Source: a bacterium (GTDB lineage: Bacteria > Bacillota_I > Bacilli_A > RF39 > UBA660). From it: a DNA stretch of 49,480 nt. Position numbers and translations under genes: made by a program. Below, piece by piece: positions 38,393-47,739 of the stretch. Each line of letters starts with the position of its first letter. Positions within the stretch are counted from its first letter, which is position 1. Below the pieces are notes generated by a model. The model was not told the DNA's origin. It worked only from the letters and a program-made list of their open reading frames with translations, and searched no databases. The stretch is from assembly GCA_029100545.1 (NCBI GenBank), contig JAQXPH010000039.1:1-49480 (forward strand). Reading direction: 5' to 3'.

Positions 38393-38421
38393 ATTATATC
38401 ATGTATAATTTAAGATGTAAA
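38393..38421 (-). promoter_or_regulatory. Promoter of the giant repeat-protein gene
   Basis: Minus strand TTTACA-17 nt-TATAAT with TG extended -10, 26 nt upstream of the ATG. Confidence 0.6.
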
Positions 38422-39429
38422 TTAATTTGGATTTTTACTAAATTGTAGATTTAAAGATACATTTCCAACTGAAGCATTATTTTCACAATCAACATCTTGT
38501 CCTTCAATCCACATATAAACACGCACTTTAGTAACGCCTTTATTTAAAGAAAAGATTTCTAAATTTTTATCAAAATTAGTTTTAGTATAATATGAAATAT
38601 TTACACCTTTAAAATAATTTGGATAAATACTTTCTTTAGCATCATTTAATAAAATATTTAAATTTTTACTTATATTAGTTTTAATTCCATCGTATAAAAT
38701 TGCCTCATTATCACTACTAATTGATAGTCCATAAGTATTTAATGCATTTGCTATAGCACTTGTTGTATGTGAATTATAATTTGGTTCCCAAATATATACA
38801 TTATTATTATCATTTGTAGTTAGTGATTGCATAGTATAAGCACTACTTCCTGAATTTACATTACCTTCATTTACAAATGCAACACGCATTGCATTTTCTA
38901 TACCAACTGATTCATCACCACCATATGTTATATTAGATTCCGGAGTTAAATAAAATCTTGTGTTTTCATTAGTTTTAAAAAATAAATCAAAAGCAATAAA
39001 TATACCATCACTATTTTCATCAAAGCCCTCTTCTTCAATACTTCTTGAAGCACTTATTACATAATTCCCATTACTATTTCCTTCGGCAACTCCGTAAAAT
39101 AACTCCAGTAATCCGTTATTAACATATCCTGCGCTAGATACAGGTTCTAATGTTTTGGGAATTTGATTTAAACTTGCACTATAATTATTTCTAGCATTAA
39201 TTAAATCATTTATATTAATCTTTGCTTTCCAATTTACTGCATCAGAAGACACTTCTATTCCACCTTGAGCTCTAACATTTACATCAAGTAAATCAACTCT
39301 TGCAAGTCTATTTGTCGTAAACCATGCATATGATGAAACTGAAAGTGATAATGCAGTCACAAAAAGAAGCAATAATAAATAAAATAATCTATATTTTCTT
39401 TCTTTTCTTTTCTTTTTACTCTTCGCCAT
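38422..39429 (-). CDS. Exported TasA-like/SipW-substrate-type protein
   Basis: Signal LFYLLLLLFVTALSLSVSSYAWFTTN; C-term VRVYMWIEGQDVDCENNASVGN. Confidence 0.75.
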   Translation of the reverse strand: MAKSKKKRKERKYRLFYLLLLLFVTALSLSVSSYAWFTTNRLARVDLLDVNVRAQGGIEVSSDAVNWKAKININDLINARNNYSASLNQIPKTLEPVSSAGYVNNGLLELFYGVAEGNSNGNYVISASRSIEEEGFDENSDGIFIAFDLFFKTNENTRFYLTPESNITYGGDESVGIENAMRVAFVNEGNVNSGSSAYTMQSLTTNDNNNVYIWEPNYNSHTTSAIANALNTYGLSISSDNEAILYDGIKTNISKNLNILLNDAKESIYPNYFKGVNISYYTKTNFDKNLEIFSLNKGVTKVRVYMWIEGQDVDCENNASVGNVSLNLQFSKNPN

Positions 39430-40123
39430 CTTTATACTCTCCTCTTATTTCCATATGCATTTTTATTTCTCCTCCTAAAAGATTATCTGTGCAATCAGGG
39501 TCATCTCCTTCAAGCCAAATAACTATTGTAAATTTATCAATCATACCTGGTGAAAAATCTTTTCTTTGTTCAAGAACAGCTGTTTTTTTATCAAAAAAAG
39601 CTTTAGTATCAGTTTCTTCTTTCCCTGTATAAGAATTTAACTTAGCATATATAGTCTTTTCACCATTTAAATAAATCATTACTCTTGAAGCTTCATCAAC
39701 ATTTTTAATAACATCATCAATTATTATTGAATACCAGTAATTAATAATTTCTTTTCCTTCATTTTCAATGTAAAAAGTATAAGCAATATAATTTTCTCCA
39801 TTATGTGAACCGTTATAATTATCAATATCTTTTGGTATCCAATCAATTGAAATATTATCCATAAATTCTATATCACGTGCAGAAAGTTTTCTTTGTCCTT
39901 CTTTTATTACATTGTCTTCATATATAACAATTTTGCTATCATTAGCAAGTCTTGAATCAAGTGATATAGTAAATTTTCCTCCTTTATAAACTACACTTAA
40001 TATAATAAAAGCAAATATTAAGACTACAAAAAGAATAGTTAAACCTAATTTTAATATTTTAAAAATATTATTTCTTTTCTTAATTTTATCAGCTTTGACA
40101 ATTACTTCACTAGCCATAAACAC
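39416..40123 (-). CDS. Membrane-anchored surface protein with WLEGDDPDC motif
   Basis: TM ILKLGLTILFVVLIFAFIILSVVY; C-term KFTIVIWLEGDDPDCTDNLLGGEIKM resembles the neighbouring paralogs. Confidence 0.65.
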   Translation of the reverse strand: MFMASEVIVKADKIKKRNNIFKILKLGLTILFVVLIFAFIILSVVYKGGKFTISLDSRLANDSKIVIYEDNVIKEGQRKLSARDIEFMDNISIDWIPKDIDNYNGSHNGENYIAYTFYIENEGKEIINYWYSIIIDDVIKNVDEASRVMIYLNGEKTIYAKLNSYTGKEETDTKAFFDKKTAVLEQRKDFSPGMIDKFTIVIWLEGDDPDCTDNLLGGEIKMHMEIRGEYKDGEE

Positions 40124-40201
40124 TCCTTTTATATTTTTATAATAGCATAGTAAAAACTAAAAATGTCAAAAAAATGACTACTTTACACCATGATATACAC
40201 C

Positions 40202-40231
40202 TTTACTTAAACAAATATTTTATGATATAAT
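40202..40231 (+). promoter_or_regulatory. Promoter of 40252..40827
   Basis: TTTACT-18 nt-TATAAT with TGa extended -10. Confidence 0.5.
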
Positions 40232-40251
40232 CATTAATAATAGGTGATGGT

Positions 40252-40827
40252 ATGAAAAAAACAATATATTCATTATTAGTAATATTTTCATTAACTTTAT
40301 GTGTTTTTTTTATAACAGAAAGTTATGCTAAATATTTAACTAGTACAGAAGGAAATGCAAAAATGAATGTTGCAAGATGGAAAATAATTGTTAATAATGA
40401 AGATATAAAAAATAATAGTAGTTTAACTACACAAATAACTCCGACATTTCTAGGAAATGATAATATTGCTGAAAATGTAATAGCTCCTACTAGTGAAGGA
40501 TACTTTGATTTAATAATAGATGCAACTGAAGCTGATGTTTCATTTAAATATAATATTGATATAGAAGTTGATGAAAATAGTTCTGTTCAAGATTTAAAAA
40601 TAAGTAAATTTGTTATAGATGAAGAAGAAATTATACCTACTGATAATACATATTCAATTGAAAGACAAGTACTTCATAAAGATAACACTCAAATAATTAA
40701 AATAAGAGTATATATATATTGGGATGATTCAGAAAGTGCTTCTATGGATAATACAATGGATACTCAAGCAACAATTGATAATAATGCTTTATTAAACGTA
40801 AATTTAAATTTTACACAATTAGTTTAA
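40252..40827 (+). CDS. TasA-like SipW-substrate candidate, the one supported plus-strand CDS
   Basis: Signal ITESYAKYLTST; ARWKIIVNNEDIKN...IAPTSEGYFDLIIDATEADVSFKYNIDIE parallels 27739..28308. Confidence 0.78.
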   Translation: MKKTIYSLLVIFSLTLCVFFITESYAKYLTSTEGNAKMNVARWKIIVNNEDIKNNSSLTTQITPTFLGNDNIAENVIAPTSEGYFDLIIDATEADVSFKYNIDIEVDENSSVQDLKISKFVIDEEEIIPTDNTYSIERQVLHKDNTQIIKIRVYIYWDDSESASMDNTMDTQATIDNNALLNVNLNFTQLV

Positions 40828-40858
40828 AAAAAATACACATAATATTTGTGTATTTTTT
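40826..40858. terminator. Bidirectional terminator between convergent genes
   Basis: AATACACA (40832-40839)/TGTGTATT (40847-40854) with A-run on the left and T-run on the right. Confidence 0.75.
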
Positions 40859-40859
40859 A

Positions 40860-41492
40860 TTATTCATTTGATTGAGTTGCAGATATTTTTAAAACTAAAG
40901 TTATACTTGGACTATCCGGATTTGCTTCATGATAATCATAAGCTCTATTTCCCCACTGTGTATCAAGCTCATCATTTCCAGACTCATAAGGCCAATATAC
41001 TCTAATTGTAATACTTTCACTACCACCTATATCAATTATATTATTTGAAGCAGAAATATCAATTTTAAATGGAAATGCAGTTTTTAAATAATCAATTAAA
41101 CTTGTATTTTCTAAATTTAAATTCATTAAATTATCTCCTAAAACGGTAGCTTCTTTTAATTCATATGTTATTTTAGCTCTACTTTCGCCACTGTTTGAAG
41201 CAGTTAATGTTTGAGTATATTCTTCCATACCTGGATATAATGAATCAACATTTATAATAATCTCTTTTTCAATATTCTGACCTTGAGCATCAAAAGTAAC
41301 TTTCCATTCTCTTACTTTCGTAGTAATATTACTTGATACTTCAGTTGTATAAATAAACCAAGCAAAACTATTTGAAGCAAGAGTAATAGCTAATAAGAAA
41401 AGAGTTTTTAATCTAATTTTCTTAAATATTTTTTTAATCTTTTTATTATTCATAATACTACTCTTTATGCTTTTTTTCATCAATAGTATCAA
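40860..41492 (-). CDS. TasA-like SipW-substrate candidate
   Basis: Signal LKTLFLLAITLASNSFAWFIYTT; RVYWPYESGNDELDTQWGNRAYDY. Confidence 0.72.
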   Translation of the reverse strand: MILLMKKSIKSSIMNNKKIKKIFKKIRLKTLFLLAITLASNSFAWFIYTTEVSSNITTKVREWKVTFDAQGQNIEKEIIINVDSLYPGMEEYTQTLTASNSGESRAKITYELKEATVLGDNLMNLNLENTSLIDYLKTAFPFKIDISASNNIIDIGGSESITIRVYWPYESGNDELDTQWGNRAYDYHEANPDSPSITLVLKISATQSNE

Positions 41493-42021
41493 TAATTTCC
41501 ATTGCTACAAGAACTGTAAAAGGAACAAAAATAACAAAATAAAAACCATAAGTATTATTTACTATCTTACTAATTAAACTAAGTACTTTACTTTTATAAA
41601 TTACTTTACCCATTATTTGATTTTCAGATACAATTGGGTCTTCAATATCATTAGCAATTCCTTTTGTATGAAATAAAAGATTACCATTATCATTATCAAT
41701 ATCCATAATTTCATGAGTAATTATTTTTCCAGTAAAATCATCTTTATTGCCTAAATAAACAACATCATCACCTTTTTTTAAATTATTTACATCAACTTTT
41801 CTGGCAATAACCATATCTCCAATATTATACTTTGGAACCATTGATGGAGTAATAATTGTATAAATACTTATACCACCAAGTGATATTTTATTATCAGATA
41901 TTCTTTGAATAAAAATAATACTTACGACAAAAATTATAAATAAAGTTACAATTGCTTTAATAATTTTAATAAAAATATTTATAAATTTATTATTTTTTAT
42001 TTTTTCTATCACTTTAATCAC
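41458..42021 (-). CDS. SipW-like signal peptidase I, catalytic residues intact
   Basis: YTIITPSMVPKYNIGDMVIARK and KIITHEIMDIDNDNGNLLFHTKG. Confidence 0.87.
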   Translation of the reverse strand: MIKVIEKIKNNKFINIFIKIIKAIVTLFIIFVVSIIFIQRISDNKISLGGISIYTIITPSMVPKYNIGDMVIARKVDVNNLKKGDDVVYLGNKDDFTGKIITHEIMDIDNDNGNLLFHTKGIANDIEDPIVSENQIMGKVIYKSKVLSLISKIVNNTYGFYFVIFVPFTVLVAMEIIDTIDEKKHKE

Positions 42022-43129
42022 CCTTTATTTTATCCAAATATTTATCAATATTTTTTCTAAATATTTTTTCTATTTGCGACTCATTAACAACTATTTTATA
42101 TTTAATTATTTTATATTTTGAAGAAATTAATTTTTTTAAACTCTCTTCATCAATAGTTTCATCTAAATTGATAATTTTCTCAAGCATATTATCAACTATT
42201 TTTTCTTGCATTTCTTTTTTGTTTTCAATATTATCACTTTTTTTATTTACAGAATCTAGTACTAAATAATCAAGTAAGAAAGATTCATCAAGCATTTTTT
42301 TTAAAGGTCCATTATCTTCATAATTATTATTTCCTTTACTATTACTTGTTTCATCATCAAAATGTTCTTGCATATAATTCCAAAGTTTTACAGCGTATTG
42401 AAAATTAACATTTTTTAAAATTACATTTGTTTTTTTAATCGGAGATGTTACTAATGATATATGTAATTTATCAATATTTTGATAAACTGGCGAAAAGGTT
42501 AAATCTGTAATTTGACTTTCTAATTTTTCAATTCTTTGTTCTATACTTAAACCATTTTCATCTTTATTATCTTTTTTATCATCTATTTTTGAATTAATAT
42601 TCATTGAAATATTAATATTTTCTTTACCAATTTTTGAATTTCCATTATAATTTAATTCTTTATTTTCTTTATTAACAAAATTATAATTAGCTATATTTTT
42701 CTTTTTACTATTTATAAAATATTGCATATTTTTTATTAGTGAATATATAAAACGATTTTCATAAGTATTAAAACTTTCTTCTTTATTTATATTAAGTATT
42801 TTCGAAGGTCTAACATCTCCAGTTTTTTTATCAATATCTTGAATAAGATTAGTATTCTTTGATAAATGTTTTATACTTTCAACAGTAATTTTTTTAGCAA
42901 GTTCAACCTTTACAATATCTTCTTCATTAACAATAAATCTGTTAGGATTTCTTAAAATATTATCTAAATATCTTATAGTATCTTCCATAATATCAAGCCA
43001 TTCAAAATTTGAGGATCTTCTATCATATGATGAGGAAACATTTAAAGTTGAATTAACATTTTCAGAAAATTTTTCATTATCTTTAGTTTTAGAATTATTA
43101 AATAAGTTTATTATATCAAGTTCATTCAT
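42014..43129 (-). CDS. DUF2357/McrC-like protein lacking an obvious nuclease domain
   Basis: SKILNINKEESFNTYENRFIYSLIKNMQYFI and TSPIKKTNVILKNVNFQYAVKLWNYM; paired with a McrB-like ATPase. Confidence 0.5.
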   Translation of the reverse strand: MNELDIINLFNNSKTKDNEKFSENVNSTLNVSSSYDRRSSNFEWLDIMEDTIRYLDNILRNPNRFIVNEEDIVKVELAKKITVESIKHLSKNTNLIQDIDKKTGDVRPSKILNINKEESFNTYENRFIYSLIKNMQYFINSKKKNIANYNFVNKENKELNYNGNSKIGKENINISMNINSKIDDKKDNKDENGLSIEQRIEKLESQITDLTFSPVYQNIDKLHISLVTSPIKKTNVILKNVNFQYAVKLWNYMQEHFDDETSNSKGNNNYEDNGPLKKMLDESFLLDYLVLDSVNKKSDNIENKKEMQEKIVDNMLEKIINLDETIDEESLKKLISSKYKIIKYKIVVNESQIEKIFRKNIDKYLDKIKGD

Positions 43130-43139
43130 ATGTTCCTCC

Positions 43140-44660
43140 TTAAGTTAATTTTTTAAGTCTTAATAAATATTCTTCACACTCTTTCATTTTTCCTTTACCA
43201 AATGTTTTATCTAAGAAATCAATAAATCCATCAATTTCATCTCGAATATATGAAATATTTAATTGTTCAAATTTACGAAGTATTTTTCTAGCAATAAAAT
43301 AATCTACACCATCTATTTCATCCCCTCCACAAGCTACATATACAGGGACAAATTTTTTCATATGAGCTACAATACGATTACCAAATGCAATACGAAAATG
43401 TTTAATAACATAATCATCCATTTCATTTATTTTATTTAATGTATCTTCACTTACAACATTCTTTTCCATTGCCGAAGTAAATAAATTATTTAAATAAGAA
43501 TAATTTATATCTTGCGCATCAACGTCTTTAGGTTCAAAAACTTCACCTTTATCATTTATATCAATTGGCATAGCTCTATCGTAAACTTTATCAGTAACCA
43601 TAAATGTAGAATCATCATTATTAATTGTACCTATATACCATGTATTTGCAGGTATTTTAAGTTTACCTTCAATGATTTTTTTAGGATCATCTGGCCAACT
43701 ACTAGAAACAAGTTCTACTATCCATTCATCTTTATTAGGCATTTCCAAAATAGATAGCATTTCTGCAAAATAGTATTCTACTCTCGAAATGTTCATTTCA
43801 TCTAGTATAATTGTATAAATATCATCAGTATAACCAGCTTCATATATTTCTTTTAGAACATCAGTTTCATTAAATTTCTTTGTAAATTCATTGAAATACC
43901 CAAATAGTTCAGTACGATCTCTCCATGATGGTTGAACTGATGCTACGCACGAATCATGTTTTAAAAATTTTCCCCAAGCATATGCAAGTGAAGTTTTTCC
44001 TGTTCCAGAAATACCTTGTAAAATAACAAGTTTAGTGGAGGCAAGTGAAGAAATAAATAATCTTATCATTTCAGTTTTATAATATAGTTTTAATTTAGAG
44101 GCTGCAAAATTACGAAAATTTTCTACAAGTTCTTCTAAAGTAAAAGAATTATTATAATTAGCTACTTTATAGTTTTGGTATAAAATATCAACTTGCGTAA
44201 GTTTTGGAAATCTACTACTCATTGCATCAGTAACTTCTTCAGTTTCCTCTGCTATTTCATTTTCTTCATCTGTTGGTTTTAAACCTAACTGTGATACTTT
44301 CATAGCAAGAATTTTTTCTTTTTCTGCCATTAAAGATGAAACTTCCTTATTTAAACTAGCAACTTCATCAAGAAGAGATTCTTGCTCTACAATAGTTTTT
44401 CTGAATCTTATATATTTTCTTATAATAAAATATATTAAAGCAAAAATAGCACCAACTATAACAAGTAAACATATTATTGAAATTACCACTAATATCCATT
44501 CTGGTATATTAAAGTCATCTTTATAAAATGTTATTAACTTAATATATTCTGGTATATTAAACATACTTTTAATACCTAAAAATATAGATTTTACTACCAT
44601 TATTATTCCTGAAAAAAATTGATTTAAAATTTCGTATAAAAATCTTAAAAATGTATCCAT
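43140..44660 (-). CDS. Membrane-anchored McrB-like AAA+ ATPase
   Basis: N-terminal TM helices and coiled coil; LQGISGTGKTSLAYAWGKFL (Walker A), YTIILDEMNISRVEYYFAEML (Walker B), WYIGTINNDDSTFMVTDKVYDRAMPI. Confidence 0.8.
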   Translation of the reverse strand: MDTFLRFLYEILNQFFSGIIMVVKSIFLGIKSMFNIPEYIKLITFYKDDFNIPEWILVVISIICLLVIVGAIFALIYFIIRKYIRFRKTIVEQESLLDEVASLNKEVSSLMAEKEKILAMKVSQLGLKPTDEENEIAEETEEVTDAMSSRFPKLTQVDILYQNYKVANYNNSFTLEELVENFRNFAASKLKLYYKTEMIRLFISSLASTKLVILQGISGTGKTSLAYAWGKFLKHDSCVASVQPSWRDRTELFGYFNEFTKKFNETDVLKEIYEAGYTDDIYTIILDEMNISRVEYYFAEMLSILEMPNKDEWIVELVSSSWPDDPKKIIEGKLKIPANTWYIGTINNDDSTFMVTDKVYDRAMPIDINDKGEVFEPKDVDAQDINYSYLNNLFTSAMEKNVVSEDTLNKINEMDDYVIKHFRIAFGNRIVAHMKKFVPVYVACGGDEIDGVDYFIARKILRKFEQLNISYIRDEIDGFIDFLDKTFGKGKMKECEEYLLRLKKLT

Positions 44661-44668
44661 TACAACAC

Positions 44669-45619
44669 CTACTTCTTAATAATTAATTTATTTTTATCAA
44701 TTAAACTATTTTGAGTTCCATATACATAACTAAATATTTCAAGCCAAATTAAATTATTATCATTAAATTCAAATTTATCATCAAGTTCTAATGAAAATTT
44801 AAATCCTTCTTTTATATATGAATCAATTAAATCTTTATTATTTAAATAATCTTCATATTTGATATTAATAACTATATTATTTTTTATAATATCACTTCTT
44901 AAAACATTTATTAATCTATTTAATTTATCTTTTTTTAATATTATAGATAATGGAAATGTAACTATATAAAATTCATCAAAATTATTATTAATAACATTTT
45001 TTAATAATAAAACACTTATCATATTATATAAAATAAAATGCATATCTTCAGTTATAATTGAACTATTATATACTTTATTTATTGAATAATTACTATATAT
45101 TTTAGGAAAAGCAATATCATAATTAATATTAGTAAAATATACATTTTTTAAATTAGTTTTACTAATTTTTAATGAAAAAGTATTACTTTCATACTTTGAA
45201 AAAAAATCATTTTGTATTTTGTGTATATTTTTTATTATTTTTTCTAAAATATCTATAATATTATTTTCTAAAAAAAGCTTTTCTTGACGATCAAGCATTA
45301 TTTTATTTATTAATATTTTATTACTAGGACATTCTACAATATTATCTAAATAACATATATACCAGAAAAAATAATAATTATTCTCAACTAATGTTTTATC
45401 ATAATCATTAATAAAATTTAATGCTTTTTCATTTAAATAATACTTAATGTTTTTTTCAAGTAATTTAAATTTTATTTCATTTAAATTATAATATCTTATA
45501 TTAATATATTCATTTAAAAATGACAAAACAAGATTTTTATTATAATATTTACCTAATATTTCTTTAAGAAATTGTATATAACATTCTTTAATCGATTTAA
45601 GATAATTTTCTATATTCAT
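44669..45619 (-). CDS. Hypothetical protein
   Basis: 316-aa intact ORF in tight linkage with the AAA+ gene; no family recognised. Confidence 0.6.
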   Translation of the reverse strand: MNIENYLKSIKECYIQFLKEILGKYYNKNLVLSFLNEYINIRYYNLNEIKFKLLEKNIKYYLNEKALNFINDYDKTLVENNYYFFWYICYLDNIVECPSNKILINKIMLDRQEKLFLENNIIDILEKIIKNIHKIQNDFFSKYESNTFSLKISKTNLKNVYFTNINYDIAFPKIYSNYSINKVYNSSIITEDMHFILYNMISVLLLKNVINNNFDEFYIVTFPLSIILKKDKLNRLINVLRSDIIKNNIVINIKYEDYLNNKDLIDSYIKEGFKFSLELDDKFEFNDNNLIWLEIFSYVYGTQNSLIDKNKLIIKK

Positions 45620-45628
45620 TTTACTCCT

Positions 45629-46537
45629 TTACTGCGTATAATTAAATGATACAATTGATGAAGAATTTACAATTGGATAAGTATAGTTTTTACTTGTATC
45701 TGCTTTATAAAATTTAACTATTTCACTAGATTCTAGATTAATTCGAAAACTTATACTATTTACATAATCATGGCCATTTATTTGAGTAGTTGTATAACTT
45801 TCTTTATTTTGAAAAACTGATGAAGTCATATCAATAATAACTACTTCTGGATCAAATGATAATGTTATAAGTGGAAGAGCGCATTTAGCTTTATTTTCAT
45901 CAGATAATGAATTATACGTATTAGAGTCAATTCGATCATCAACTTCATAATTTAAAAATGCTGTTTTTACTAAATAATAATCAGTAGAATTAGTAACACT
46001 TAAATTAAAATATGGACTAGATTTTTCATCGCTTATTTCATAACTAATTCCAGGAACCCCTACTTTCAATATAAACATAGCACTAAGTGTTTTTTTATAT
46101 GGATAAGTACTTTCAGCCATAATATCAATCCATACTTCATCATTATTTTTTAAAGCATTTTTTGCAGATATAGTAGCGGTAAAATTATCAGTGGTTTCAT
46201 TTGTATATATTGTTCCTTCAGTTTTACTTATTGAACAATTTGCATTATCTGAGCATGTATAGGACAAAACATATGTTATATCACTATTAGCAAATTCTAA
46301 ATTATTTTTACTATTATTTAGATTAATAGAAAACTGATAAGTATCAACTCCTGACCAATTATCCATTTTATAAGTTTTATGATTAGATGTTAACTTATCA
46401 CTATTAAAATAAAACTTTTTTGAGACCAAATATACATCTTTAATAGCATTATAAATGTATCTACCATAAGTAAGAGTAACTGAAAATAATAATAGTAAAA
46501 ATAAGCATACAATTATATATTTAATTTTTCTTTTCAT
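45629..46537 (-). CDS. Exported TasA-like/SipW-substrate candidate
   Basis: Signal YIIVCLFLLLLFSVTLTYGRYIYN; beta-rich extracellular body. Confidence 0.6.
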   Translation of the reverse strand: MKRKIKYIIVCLFLLLLFSVTLTYGRYIYNAIKDVYLVSKKFYFNSDKLTSNHKTYKMDNWSGVDTYQFSINLNNSKNNLEFANSDITYVLSYTCSDNANCSISKTEGTIYTNETTDNFTATISAKNALKNNDEVWIDIMAESTYPYKKTLSAMFILKVGVPGISYEISDEKSSPYFNLSVTNSTDYYLVKTAFLNYEVDDRIDSNTYNSLSDENKAKCALPLITLSFDPEVVIIDMTSSVFQNKESYTTTQINGHDYVNSISFRINLESSEIVKFYKADTSKNYTYPIVNSSSIVSFNYTQ

Positions 46538-46540
46538 AAT

Positions 46541-47002
46541 TTACCTTTTAATTTCTTTTATTATTTGATATATTTCACATATAAACACAATAAATATAGG
46601 TAATATAACAATAATTAAATATCCTATTTTTGATGTAAGTAAGTTATATAATAGTCCTAAAAAATAAAAAGTTTTTATATTCTTTTTAGATGATAGTATT
46701 TTGCTTGAATCAACGACTTTTTTATTACTTAATATATATTTATTTTCTATTATTTCTTCAATTGAACCTTGTTTAATTTTATTATTTTCTAAAAATAAAA
46801 CATCATCATTTACTTGTAAATTATTAGATTTTTTTATTAATAATAAATTATTTTTATTATAGCCATAATTATTTAAAGTTAATAAATAATATTTATTAAA
46901 ATCTACAATATTATAATTATTTGTTTTAATTAAACAAAATGTTATAAAGATAATTAATATAATATAAATAATAATTAGTACCCGTAAAACTATCTTTTTC
47001 AC
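46541..47002 (-). CDS. SipW-like signal peptidase paralog, apparently catalytically inactive
   Basis: Same TM-domain-TM layout and C-terminus (KIGYLIIVILPIFIVFICEIYQIIKEIKR) as 28298..28828; no Ser or His catalytic motif. Confidence 0.55.
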   Translation of the reverse strand: MKKIVLRVLIIIYIILIIFITFCLIKTNNYNIVDFNKYYLLTLNNYGYNKNNLLLIKKSNNLQVNDDVLFLENNKIKQGSIEEIIENKYILSNKKVVDSSKILSSKKNIKTFYFLGLLYNLLTSKIGYLIIVILPIFIVFICEIYQIIKEIKR

Positions 47003-47087
47003 TTACTACTCTCACCGTAAAAATTATAACATAGCAAAATATGAAATGCAATTAATTCAGATATTATCATATATATAAAAATTTAAT

Positions 47088-47119
47088 AAAAAAATAGATG
47101 AACAATATAATTCATCTAT
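47088..47119 (-). terminator. Rho-independent terminator
   Basis: ATAGATGAA (47094-47102)/TTCATCTAT (47111-47119), T-run on minus strand. Confidence 0.75.
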
Positions 47120-47138
47120 AATTATTAATACTTTTAGT

Positions 47139-47198
47139 TTAGAATTTAGTTAATTCTAATAATGTTACTCCAATATCAAATAATACAAGTTTAATCAT
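47139..47198 (-). pseudogene. Truncated HAD-hydrolase-like remnant (MIKLVLFDIGVTLLELTKF-stop)
   Basis: Hand translation; resembles the HAD motif I start MIKLVLFDIGGTL; start overlaps the grpB-like stop. Confidence 0.45.
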
Positions 47199-47739
47199 CA
47201 TATTCCTTTTTAGCAAGATTGATTACAGATGTTATAAATTCATTTTTACCTGCAGTATATTTAGATCTTTCATCTGCATATTTAATGGCAAGTTCTTGTT
47301 TTAAATCACAATATTTTTTTATATATTCGGGATGCTCAATTAAATACTTCTTGAAGTAAACTTGATTATAGTATGTCTTGCTATTAGGTTCAACAAAGTG
47401 AATATAATGGCTTCTTGCATCCTCAGGACCTTTAGCAAAGAAATATCTATCAGGAACACCTTGTTGCCCTCTATTTTCATAATCATAAAGTTTTAATATT
47501 TCTTCTATTTCAGTTATTTCATCTAAACTATTAATAACAACTAAAATATCAATAACTGGTTTTGCTTTTAATCCATCAATAGACGTACTACCAATATGAT
47601 GAATTTCAATAATCCTATCGCCTAATACTTCTTTTAATAATTTTTCTTCCTTTTCATATTCTTTTTTCCAATTTGAATTATATTCGGCTAATTCAACTAT
47701 GCCTCTTTTTAATGCCATATTTTTTCTTCCATTTTTCAA
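47191..47739 (-). CDS. GrpB/UPF0157 nucleotidyltransferase-like protein
   Basis: VELAEYNSNWKKEYEKEEKLLKEVLGDRIIEIHHIGSTSIDGLKAKPVIDILVVI. Confidence 0.93.
   Translation of the reverse strand: MKNGRKNMALKRGIVELAEYNSNWKKEYEKEEKLLKEVLGDRIIEIHHIGSTSIDGLKAKPVIDILVVINSLDEITEIEEILKLYDYENRGQQGVPDRYFFAKGPEDARSHYIHFVEPNSKTYYNQVYFKKYLIEHPEYIKKYCDLKQELAIKYADERSKYTAGKNEFITSVINLAKKEYDD

Noticed and set aside
39324-39632. Plus-strand 102-aa ORF
   Set aside because: Antisense across the junction of 38422..39429 and 39416..40123; both minus-strand genes are well supported.
43512-43757. Plus-strand 81-aa ORF
   Set aside because: Antisense to the McrB-like AAA+ gene.
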